From: Chondrosia reniformis
Taxonomy: Eukaryota; Porifera; Demospongiae; Chondrillida; Chondrillidae
Direction: 5' to 3'
DNA length: 64,000 nucleotides
Assembly (NCBI GenBank): GCA_947172415.1
Contig: OX359198.1
Span: 2,077,401-2,141,400 of the forward strand
Positions 35,926 through 48,200 of this stretch are shown piece by piece. The number at the start of each line of letters is the position of its first letter. The stretch's first letter is position 1. The translations under genes were made by a program, and so were the position numbers. A model generated the notes under the pieces. That model saw nothing but the letters and a program-made list of their open reading frames with translations. It made no database searches and was not told where the DNA came from.

Positions 35926-38702
35926 ATGAATCCAAAGTTTTACTCGCTAGTTGCTCTGTCTCTAGCACTGCTAGTCTGCTACACCGAGGCGCGGTCACTT
36001 CCATCAGGCAGAGGAGGTGGACGAGATCGCGGCAGGCCAATTGTAAATCTCCGAAACGATCACCCAAAGAAGAATGAAGACGTAGTAGTCGGGCAGATCC
36101 ACGTTGATACGGCTGGGCTGGAAGATGTAGAACACGAAAAGCTAGTCAAGGGACAAGAAAGAGACAAAATTATTAGCGGATCATACATAGCTTTGATGAA
36201 ACCTGAAGCAGAATTCGATGAACTTGCCGATATGTTGGAGACAGTCTATGCAACGTCTTCAGGCAACGATTCAATCCAAATTTTCGGTGCTACTACTTTT
36301 GTCGACAGTCGTGTCGGCTTTAGAGGTCAAATGAATAAAGCTGCCTTAATGATGGTAAGTAAACTACTATACGTTCTTTGTAAATGCGTCCTGCCGGCAA
36401 CGTGCACTTTCAACCGAGACACATAATATACAACATTAATATACTATACTAAATAAGTTTCAAATACAGCAAATTTATCCATATACAATGGGTGCTCACA
36501 AATGCCTTTATGCTTCTGCAGATGTTGGAGAATAAAAATATTGCAACGATTGAGGAAGATCAGAGATGTGAAGGAGCAGATTTTGTTTTAACTCAAAAGG
36601 CAGTATCAGATATTGAAGAGGTTGTGGGCCAAGTCACCACATATGATGTGAAGCCACAATGGCACACGAGCAGAATAAATCAGAGATTTCCACCCATTGA
36701 TGACAACCATGGACATAAATACCGTGGAAACGGTGTGGACATTTACATTTTAGATTCGGGCATCAGATATTCCCATCAGGTGTTTGATGGCCACCGGGCT
36801 AGATTTGGTGGTTATGATCACTATGGCAACGGAAGGGGCGATGATGACCATGGACATGGAACTCACTGTGCTGGTTTGGCTTCTGGAAGCATCACAGGAC
36901 CAGCAGATCGTTCAAATGTCTATAGTATCAAGGTTCTTAACTCCAACCTGGGAGGATCATTTTCTGCTATCATTGCTGGAATAAATCATGTTGTTCAGCA
37001 GGCAGCTAGATCAGGCAGACGTACTATAATATCAATGTCCCTGATAGGGCCTAAAAGTCCAACTGTTGATCAGGTAATCAAAACTGCCAAAGAAAGAGGA
37101 GTTATTTCAGTTGTAGCTGCCGGAAACTTTCGTCGTGATGCTTGTGACTACAGCCCCGCCTCCTCTGAGGACGCTATCACAGTGGGAGGCACCCAGGAAG
37201 ATGGGGACAAACTATACTGGTTTAGCAGCTCCTCAAGAAGTCCTGGCACTGACTATGGAAAGTGTGTGGATATATTTGCTCCAGGTCAATGGATTCGCTC
37301 TGCTGGACACTTCTGTGATGACTGCCTCGTCTCAATGAGTGGAACTTCAATGGCTACTCCCATCGCTGCAGGAGTAGTAGCTCTTCTGCTTGAACAATAC
37401 CCTAACGACAGCCCAGATCGCATCAAGAACAAACTCATTGACCAGTCAACAAAGAATGCATTAGATTTCGGTGTTATTGGAAATGATCCCAACACACCAA
37501 ACCGTTTAGTCTTTGTGGAACCTGCCTCTGGTAAGTCTTAGATCATATTTAGTCTGGTACGTATATGATAAACAGGACATAGGTACATGTACTAGAATGG
37601 CTTCTATACTGGAAGTATGTAGCAATTCTGACAGGCTTCAACTTTATGATGTGTAGTATATTGAAAGTTGGAATTAATTACATGTTGCCTCTACAAAGGC
37701 TATTTTGTAGTTGCTAGTACTGGAAATGGTCAATTATGTTGTGATCCGTTATACACTGTAGGCCCAAGACAAGGAGATACTCCACCTACCCCTCCACCAG
37801 ATAGCACACAATCTCCACCAGATAGCACACGATCTCCCACAACCACCCCTAGGGTAACCCAACCTCCCACTGAACCACCTCCACCTTTCTGCCCTGGAGA
37901 ATCCACTAAACTGCCATCTAAACCTGGATTTGCACAGCCTGCTATTCGCCAGGATTTGCTCCGTCAGACAATAGATGAACAGAAAGCAGCGAAATACATA
38001 CCGAGGGAAATTACACCTTACAAGATTGGAGATGACCAATACTTCTCAGTTGTCTATTTCTATGCCGGTAGTAAAGTAAACTACTATGAGATAGATTACG
38101 ACAGCACTGCATCTGATGTACGATCTTTAGAGGCATACTACAGCTCAAATGGACGAAGATACAAATTGCAATATCTAGTTCCCTATAACAAGGGTGTTGA
38201 AATCCGTTTTATAACAGTTTTCAATTGGACAAATGATGACATCATCAACTATATAAACTTCAGCCCAAATGACTTTTACAATAACTATGCAGCTGCAGGT
38301 GGTGCTCAATCAAATGGCTACCAACTTTTGTCAAGGAAAATTGTAGTTAACAGCGATGGAAATTTGCGTATCAGTGCTATCGCAGGAAGAAGACCATCCC
38401 GACATTTCTATTATGATAACCTTGGATTAGAGCAGCTTATTTTTAAAATACAAGCACACTTTAAAGACAGCTATTTTCTGATGGATTTACATTCTTACAT
38501 GTATAACGGTGACACACGTTACATTGCAATTTTTAGTCCCGAGTGCTACGAAGACAAAGAACATGTCATCCGTTACAACATGGACAGGTACACCGCCGAG
38601 ATACATGTCAGAACCCTGGCAGCCAATGGATACCATGTGCGAAGTCTTCTACCCCTCCCAGAATCCTTTTACCCCTTCTACTTGGGTATCTGGTGGAAGT
38701 AG
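35926..38702 (+). CDS. Secreted subtilase E with C-terminal repeats
   Basis: Exons 35926-36354, 36522-37530 and 37762-38702 give 792 aa. The ATG at 35926 is the first in the frame and starts a clear signal peptide (SLVALSLALLVCYTEA). An Arg/Gly-rich stretch and an unusually long propeptide (SGSYIALMKP, then MLENKNIATIEEDQ across the splice) precede the S8 domain: Asp about 221 (DIYILDSG), His about 255 (GHGTHCAGLASG), AAGNF, Ser about 419 (SGTSMATP). The linker is Pro/Thr/Ser-rich with a PPDSTQS/PPDSTRS duplication. Five repeats end YLGIWWK. A ~200 bp tract around the catalytic Ser (37176-37373) is almost the same DNA as in B/C, unlike the rest of the gene. It is the outermost cluster member, 0.6 kb upstream of UBA1. 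Confidence 0.9.
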
Positions 38703-39258
38703 TGCATCAAGAACTGTCAGAACCACTTTATATTCATTTTAGTATACGTATCTAATTTATATAGTTTTCATCAACTGACCTGAAAACAGTTTATTCACTT
38801 TAATTCCCTTATAATTTCCTAGCTTTTGATCATGCTGGCATGTTATATTATAGTGTAAATATATTAAGAATAATTTGATTTTGGTGGATCGCGATTGCAT
38901 GTGTAATAATACTATTCATTACGCAAAATTGAAAACTTGCTTGTACGAGAAGTAAAATCCCAACAATACGTCATTTCTAAATTTAGGACGCTCTGAACGT
39001 GATCAGTTTACACAGCTGGACCGTGCTCTCGGGTTAAGAGAGATTTACTGTGGTATTTGCTCACTTTTGCGACTTTACTTACTTCTTCTCTACTTTGTAA
39101 GCTGGACTGCACATTGGTTAATCTATTGAAACTAAACTAAAGCATGCATTTGAGCGCTATCTAAATTCTTTGCTGGAAAATGGCGTCTCTGTCACGTGTA
39201 TTTTATTCTATTTATGGCCCTGTCTGTAGGTGTTCCGGACAGCTATTTTTGACGTCTC
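38703..39258 (+). promoter_or_regulatory. Probable UBA1 promoter / 5' leader
   Basis: This is the gap between the stop of subtilase E and the first UBA1 ATG. From about 38885 it is less AT-rich and has more CpG, with a CACGTG E-box near 39192. No TATA box is evident, as expected for a housekeeping gene. An ATG at 39180 opens a 31-codon frame overlapping the UBA1 start; if transcribed it would be a uORF. Confidence 0.4.
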
Positions 39259-42200
39259 ATGTCCTTGGACTCTGAAATTCCTCCAGCTAAACGAAGAAAG
39301 GTTCAGAACCATTCGTCATTCCAAAAGGTTTGAATAGTTGTTTGTCTTCTTCAATACGATACTTTGCACAAGACATGAGAGTCTGGCGATAAATACGAGC
39401 AGAAATGACCATGTTTTTACACTGAATCCAAAAAATAGTACTCGAATGATCCGAATGCTTTTAGTAGTAGTAGCACTTGAAACGTAGGAACGCAATGTCA
39501 TTTACAAAATTTAAAAGGTCATGGAAGTGTTGATTGTTCCTTGCGATGGATTTCATCATGAGGATGCGGTATAGCAAGTCACTCACTCATCTTGCTCTGT
39601 TGAGCACTTCTCGAACCTATTCAGTGAGAAGTGGATCTACATGTAATCAATTAACAAACTAGTCCTAAATTAATCACTAATAGCCAAGCCAATCACAAGC
39701 CAATTGTGATTGTTGACTTTATCCTGATTGATAAGATTTGTGTGATTTTTTTATTGAGGTAACTGTGTTCTTAAATCTTTTTAATTGTTCAGTACATTAA
39801 AGACATAAATTGGCAAATGCTTTTCATTCTTTTTGTGTATGCTCTGGTAAATTGACTAAATTGAGATTCCACTGACAAAAATAACAATAAATAATAAAAT
39901 AATAGGGATATGTAGATAAAATATAAAAGGTAAACTACACCTAAGAATGTACATGCACAGAGTCTATAGTAAATAATTAATTGAATTAATGGAATTTGTC
40001 TGAAGAAGGCTGTACGACTATTAGTCTTGTTAATGTTAATGTGGGTATTTGTAAAGTGTCCCTTTAAACTTTTACTCTCATTTCCTTTTGGGATAGTATT
40101 TTACAAACTAATTGCCAGCCTTTCTTTGTTTGACTGGTCAGGAGTTGTTATGTGCAAAGGTACTGTTTATTCCAGAATTAATTGCGTAAATTATTAATTG
40201 CGGATTTTATCAAAATCAATATCAATATCAAATCATTATTATACTGGTGACTCCACTTAGCCAAATGGCTACTTTCCAGAGAGCCCAGTGAAGTGACAAA
40301 TGAATGGTACATTGTAATATGAAAAAGAGTACGAAAGTTAATGAAAACAAAAAAGAGAATTTTATTAAGATATTATACAAATTATACAATTATACAATTT
40401 TACAGTGCAACAACTGCATAAAAGTGTTTTAATGCGTTTGCAGCTAAGACCAAACATTGAGACTTTCCTCTGACTACTATGACAAGAAGTAGTAAAGTAG
40501 GAGGCTGACTAATGTTAATTCTGATATTTTAAACTTTTCTTTGTTGTTTCATGAAATATGTGTATAAGCAACCTTTATATTTATCAAAATAGTATAAATA
40601 TTGACTAACCTAGGGACCTTTAGGAGTGGGTCATCCCCAGGTAATATTTTATAGCTAGTACATGTTACTTGCTTAGAGCAGACGTAAAGGTTTTGATGTT
40701 GTATACTGCATATGGTCAAGTATACATTGTCGTTCCTGCAGAGTGTAATCATGTCAAACGAGGAGAAGGATATTGATGAAGCATTGTACTCAAGACAGCT
40801 GTAAGTCTCTATTCTGTTGACCTGCTGTTCATTAGAGAACTGGGCACCTTGATAGTAGCCTACTTTTTAGCTAGTGGTTGCCTCAGTATAAAATATAAGA
40901 TAACATAGTGGTTGCCTCAGTATAAAATATAAGATAACATAGTGGTTGCCTCAGTATAAAATATAAGATAACATAGTGGTTGCCCCAGTATAAAATATAA
41001 GATAACATAGTGGTTGCCCCAGTATAAAATATAAGATAACATAGTGGTTGCCCCAGTATAAAATATAAGATAACATAGCTACACAATTCTCATTTTATGA
41101 ATCACTAAATTGTTTAAGAGCATGATCTCATTATTAACAGACAAAAGGTGATCTGCCAAATTACATAATTTGTAAATTATGCCACACCTATACACATATA
41201 TAGTTTCCTGCCATGATTGCTGTAGTATTCATGTTACTGCATAATAATTATATGTACATAACAATATGTACTCTAATGTGTACTGTAGATGTGCATATAT
41301 ATATATTCAGTATGTGTACTATATATACGTACTGTATATATGTATGTACTGTATATATGTATGTATGTATATATGTATGTACTGTATATACGTATGTACT
41401 GTATATATGTACTGTATATATGTATGTACTGTATATATGTACTGTATATATGTATGTATGTATATATGTATGTACTGTACGTATATACTGTATATACGTA
41501 TGTACTGTATATATGTATGTACTGTATATATGTACTGTATATATGTATGTATGTATATATGTATGTACTGTATATATGTACTGTATATATGTATGTATGT
41601 ATATATGTATGTACTGTACGTATATACTGTATATACGTATGTACTGTATATATGTATGTACTGTATATATGTACTGTATATATGTATGTATGTATATATG
41701 TACTGTATATATGTATGTATGTATATATGCAGGTATGTACTAGGCCATGAAGCCATGCAAAAGATGAGCAAGAGTAACATTCTCATATCGGGAATGAAAG
41801 GACTTGGAGTGGAAATTGGTATGTCACTTGTTACCATGGCAACTCTAGGAACTTCCATGGTATCATTATTGCTGAGGTAGACTTGAGTCAGCTGTTGTGT
41901 ATTTGTATAAATATCATAATTAGATTTCTAATTAGATCTGTTGACCTAAAGTTCATTGCAAATTTCATTTACAACTCTTCTGGTTAATGGTAGCTTACTT
42001 ATATCATTTTCACTTTACCATTTTATAAAATAACAGTTTGTATCAAATATTTGTTGTTTCAACTGTTCATGTGATCTTGTTATTTGTAGCAAAGAATGTA
42101 ATTCTTGGAGGTGTAAAGTCAGTCGTGGTGCACGATACAGAATTGGCAGAACTAATGGATCTCTCATCGCAGGTCAGTTACAGGAAATCAGGCTCTTGTA

Positions 42201-45200
42201 GTAAAGGGACAGTAGTTACTCCATTTAAATATTCCTTCACCTTGAAGAGAACAGAAGTGACAACTTTTATTAGCAAATTAAGAATCTCAGATTGAACTAC
42301 GTAGTGGCCTCATCTAAATGCATGTAAATATACATCACTCCCAGTGATGTATTCTAAAAGAGATCCTGCACGTATGTGATATGTTCATTCCACCTATCGA
42401 TCGATCGTATTATTAAAAACTTCTTTTCTAATGCAAAAGAAAACTTTAGTGTTACCTCCCTTTCTATGGCCTTTCTAGGAGGTATGCAGACACAGTGTCT
42501 GATATATTTAATGTTTTTGTTAAAAGATAAATGATAATGTTTTAGTGATGATCCATTGTCAATTTCTGGAGTTACATGATACCAATTGAAAGGAAAGAGC
42601 AGATGTTTGAAAGCAGTTTCATTTTCCGTATTATATGTTCCCATTCTTATGTTATTGTATCTTAAATGGTTTCCGAGAATTTCATAAAATGTTCATTTCT
42701 GAAGGTATAAATCCGTACATATGTATATATATATATACGTACGTACGTATATATATTGTATATTCATACATTTGGTATGGATGGGGTAATTGCACTAGAC
42801 TGTCCTCTTTCTGGTTCCAGTTTTACTTATCTGAAGCTGATGTTGGAAAAAACAGAGCTGCCGCATGTGTTGGCAAGCTTGCTGAGCTGAACAACTATGT
42901 CAAGGTGGCTGCCCACACTGAACAGCTAACGGAGGCTTACATCAAACAGTTTCAAGTTGTCGTGCTCACTAACTCAAGTTTGGAGGATCAGCTAAGGATT
43001 GGTGAAATTGCTCATGCAAGCGGTATTAAATTTATTGTAGGGGACACCAGAGGACTCTTTGCGTGAGTTCTTTGTTTATAGTGTTGACAAAAGAATTGAC
43101 ATGACAGTGTTGACAGAAGAGTTAACATGACTGTGTTGACAGGAGAGTTAACATGACTGTGTTGACAGGAGAGTTAACATGACTGTGTTGACATGACAAT
43201 AGACATGACTGTGTTGACAGAAGAGTTAGCATGACTGTGTTGACAGGAGAGTTAACATGATTGTGTTGACATGACAATAGACATGACTGTGTTGACAGAA
43301 GAGTTAACATGATTGTGTTGACATGACAGTGTTGACAGGAGAGTTGATTGTAAAAATGGCAAGATAATTGAAATCTAAATCTAGAAGTTTTCTCTCTTAA
43401 AGTGTAGTGATATAAATTTTGTTAGCCAATCACAGTTATATACCAAATTGATATACTAGGAGATTGGTTATTGTATATACAGATAAAGCACTGTTCTTAG
43501 TTACTCCATTTGAGGTACTATGTTCCTCATTTAGCTGTTGTACAATGACTTGTTTTTATGTTTCACCAATCCTCCCATGAGAGAATGTATATGGGAATGT
43601 GGTTTGGCTGTAACCATGTTTGCTGTGGGGAACCTTTGGTAGATTTGTTAGCAATGACTTTATTTATATCCTGACCATTTATGTAGATATTGTTGTTTTA
43701 TGCAGCCTAATAGGTCACTTGTGTGTTTATATTGGTACCTTATTTCTCCTAATATGGATAGTTTACTTTACCTGTCTCTAGTACCTTAGACTAACCACTA
43801 CACAGCCTCCAGTGACCACTCCCACTCTGCTGGTAGACCACTCCCACTCTGCCTGTAGACCACTCCCACTCTGCTGGTAGACCACTCCCACTCTGGTTGA
43901 GCTCCAACTGGCCCCTCCCACTTCTGTTTTTGGCCGCATCGAATCTTATTAATACCATGGAATTGTCTGAAAAGTTAAAATGTTGAATTTTTAGTGTTAC
44001 ACTATTGAATGTGAATATGTATGCTTCAGTTATATATGTTAAAGGGTCAATGTCTTCATTGAAACGCGAAAATGAAACATTTTCTGTGAAATTGAACATT
44101 GTTAGGGTAGATTACAATGGATTTGTGATTCTGATGTTATAATGTTCCAATGCTTTATTGCAGTATTTCTATATATGGTTACTCTTCTTCTATACCTCTG
44201 GTTGCTAAGGCAACGCAGGAGGAGGGAATGATTATGAGATGCAGGGAGAAGTGTAATACTATCCATATAGGATGAACTAATGGGAGCTGGCAAGATTGCT
44301 AGATGGCTTAAGGAACATGATGCGTGTCTTTGTGGTAATCATTCCCATGAGGTACTAGGGAATTACCCTCTTTGACCTACTTTCAGCATGCTGGCTATAG
44401 GTGCGGAAGCCATTATGTGTGGCACACAATAAACACTCACATCTTTCTCCCATCCTGTTGGTAGTAGTGTTTGTTTGGCCTCTGTTTCTGAGGGCTGTCC
44501 TCACTATATACAGTCTGGTTGTGGCTAACATATCAACTTTATGATAAAGTACCCTACATCAGAAAGCACCTGTCTGAGGTCAAGGAGACCACCTCTCTAC
44601 TTAGATTGGATTGGCTGATTGAATTGCCAGCCATATATGCAATGGGTATATGCCCATTAATTGCTTATCATGTGATGTAATTGCTGATTAATTAAAAAAG
44701 AGTGGGTATTTTAAGTGTGTGGGCAGTAATAATATTTGCCTCTAAAATGCCACCAAATATAGAAACATTATCCACAAACGCCAAATCCATTAGCACTGCT
44801 TAATTATATATCCACTAACCATTTTCTTTTGCTGTTCCTCTTTCTCCGATTAATTACTTTGTTTTCATTATTTTTAGGTATTTAAATAGTGTACTTTATT
44901 ATACCAGAACATCAAGGTTAAAAGTTGCAGTTACTAAAATCTATATTCCTATAGTAACTGAAAAATTTTAAGTATTTTTACTGTATGTAACAGCGACCTC
45001 CTACTGAGGAGATGAGCTGCATGATGAATTGATTGATTGATTGACATTACTATACAAAAGTGCTTGGAAAACCTTCTTTATGAGGAAATTGTGTAGATGC
45101 ATTGCTAGGAAAATTGAGTTGTTACTCACCTGAAATTAATTTATTTTTGTCTTACTCAATTTTTAATACTATTGATTTGTACTTTATGGTTGCAATATAA

Positions 45201-48200
45201 GGAATTAAATGTGTTGCTATGACAACTCCTTGGCAACCTGTAACTATCACCTATTAACGTATGTAGTCACTGTACATTTCTTCCATTGCTATCATTTCAA
45301 GCTGCTCTTATAATTTCCCTACATTTCAGTTTTCTAATCGTGTACAATGTCTGTATGTACGTATGTCAATGTATGTATAATGATGGAAAATTTTTAGAGT
45401 ATTCAGATAATACCAATTTTCTTGAAGGACTGTTACTTTGTGACATACGTACGTACGTAGTTGTCATGTGAACACTTTAATGGACATGGTTCTATTATGA
45501 ATGGCTGGTGAAGAGGTATGATGTAAAGTCAGTGTAGTGCTGTGTGTTCCTGTTGAAATCATTGTGTTTCTGTGTGAATGTAATCTCCTCAGCCATATCT
45601 AAGTTGATGCAAATCTTTGAGTGTGGGAGTCTTTAAGAACACTGATTAATCAGTTGGATATTTAAGATTGCTTTGGAGATAAAATTCGTCTGAGTTGATG
45701 TCACTGTGTTCTCCACCTGATTGGATGGTCTAGAAGCCCTACATGGCGTGTTACTTGTGTGATGTGCTGGATATGGTCAAAGAGTGAGCACCTTCAGTGA
45801 TAAACTTGACTATTTTGGCTATTCCCTGCTCTCAGACCGTATCTGTAACAACAAATCAATCTTGGTCATCCCATTGACTGATGGAAGGCTTCTGGGTATA
45901 GCTTTAATGAGGAATCTGTTTGACTAATTATAATCCATAGAGTATTATTTCAATTATCCTAATGAGGTTCATGGATTTGTATATCTTTATATAGTGATGT
46001 TGAGGAGAAGAATTACAATACCTAGATTTTTTAATTTGGAGCAAAATGGAATATTTCCCTTTTTATGAGTTTCATGAAAGCTTTATTATAGGGAAATATT
46101 TATATGCTGATGTGTCTCATACGTACGTATGTTGCCTGTATGTATTATGTACGTATGTATTATGAATGTGGTGTTCTGAATGTGCAGTGGCTGGTTGCCC
46201 CCTATTAAATGGCTTCCTCTCAAATATCACCAGTGCCTTATCAATATTCAGGATAGCACTTGTCATGATCTTCAGCAATTGATCTATAACATTAATCTGA
46301 AAGCATGATTTTCCTCTAAACTTGGTTGATATTGATATGAAACTAAGAGAGAAGTACATAGAATAGACTGTTTCCAAGACTAAATACTGCATGGGGGGAA
46401 ATCTTATAAAGCTTTGAATGTGGACACTGTTACATAGCAACTGCTGCTCCACTGGGCCAGATAGCTATTTCTGGGAATTTCACCCTTCATCAGTGACCCT
46501 GGAAATCTTTGTCTTCTTGTTGATCCTTTGTGATTCCTTTTCTTCTAATTCTTTAGCTCAAAGTGCTAAATCTCAGTGTTTAATAGTATTGTTAAACAAT
46601 ATAGTTCTAAGTAGGTTTGGCTGTACACTATATACTGTATCCAATAATATGTACACGTATGTACGTACGTATGTATATTAATTGTATGTCCATGAATTAA
46701 TGTATGCATATAATAATATATATAATAATTAAGTATTAATTTGTATTGTTAGACAAGTGTTTTGTGACTTTGGGAAGAACTTCAAAGTTTTTGATAACAA
46801 TGGGGAACCCCCTATTGAGTGTATCCTTTCAGCCATCAGTAAGGGAGAGGAAGGCATTGTCACAGTTCATGACGACCAGAGACATGACCTGGAAGATGGA
46901 GACCACGTCACATTTGCAGAAATTGAGGTACTTATAAATGCATATATGCCTAGCTATGTACTGTATATACGTATATACTGTATATAGGGAATTGAATGTG
47001 AGGATAAAAGAATGTGAATTATGGGTATAAGTAAAACATTTTTACTCTAAAGTGCGTATGTAGATGTATCATGTTTAAAAAAGTGTGTTTGATTATTTAA
47101 TAGCTTCTCTCATATACCATTATCAGGGCTTCCCCCCATGATTGATTTTGCCCACCCCTAGACTTTTGGGAATCCCCTAAACTGCTTTGACATACTCATA
47201 CCATCCCCACCCCCCCCCCCCCCCCCTTCTAAATTTTGAAACATTTCATTCTTCCCCTTCTGGCCCCAGTTTCTGTAGGCAGCCCTGATTATTATGTACG
47301 TATTGTGGAACTTTTACCTTTTTTATGAATATTATTGAATTTCATGACGTGTGTCTCTGCAGGGTATGACAGAACTGAATGATTGTCAGCCGGTACCAAT
47401 AAAGTATTTGGGACCGTTCACATTTAGCATTGGAGACACCTCCAAGTTCACTGCCTACTCTCGAGGAGGACTAGTGAGACAAGTGAAGATGCCAAAGGCT
47501 GTTGACTTTGTGAGTTGAAAAACCATAATGTGCAAGTATGCACATACGTACCTCAGCATTGAATATGTAAGTATGTAAGATTGAAGTTTGGATGTCTGAA
47601 AGTCTAATACACCATTTTCCTACATGCTGTGCCTATTCTATAAAAGGTCTATAGGGTAACTAAACCTGAAGAGAGCTTTGGATGAAGATATACGTAGGAA
47701 TCTTTTTTTCTTCCTTTCCTCTTTTTCATCTTCTCCACTGAGTCAGACAGCGGTTTCTGGGAATTCCACCCTTCATCAGTGTTCCTGGGAGTCTTTGTCT
47801 TCGTCTTTATCTTGATCTTCTGTGAATCCTTGGTATTTTAGAAGTTTGGATGTGCCAAAGTTCTAGGCAATGGTCATATTAATACTATTATTATGTTAAT
47901 ACTTACCTTCAAAGTAATCTTTAAGTACATGCATAAACACTTCCATTCTGCAGAAATCACTTCAGGAGCGACTGGATGACCCGGGAGAGTTCCTTTTGAC
48001 AGACTTTGGCAAGTTTGATCGTCCAGGACAACTTCACATTGCCTTTCAGGTCAGCCATGTCCACCTCCTCATTTGTGTACACACACCTCTCAAGTCAACA
48101 AGCTCCTTACAGACAATTATGTTTGAAGTAGCCCTCTTATGATCTCAAAATCTGGCTATTTTCTGGGGTTTACTGTACTTAGCAATGCCTTGATCCTAGT

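Noticed and set aside
41213-41880. Long Tyr/Met/Cys/Ile-rich open frames in three + frames and one - frame
   Set aside because: They are products of the TATATGTATGTACTG satellite; the real exon here is only 41733-41818.
43080-43345. CRISPR-like regularly spaced repeats (also considered at 54489-55092 and 55640-56070)
   Set aside because: Units are contiguous with no unique spacers, and the genome is eukaryotic; these are minisatellites.
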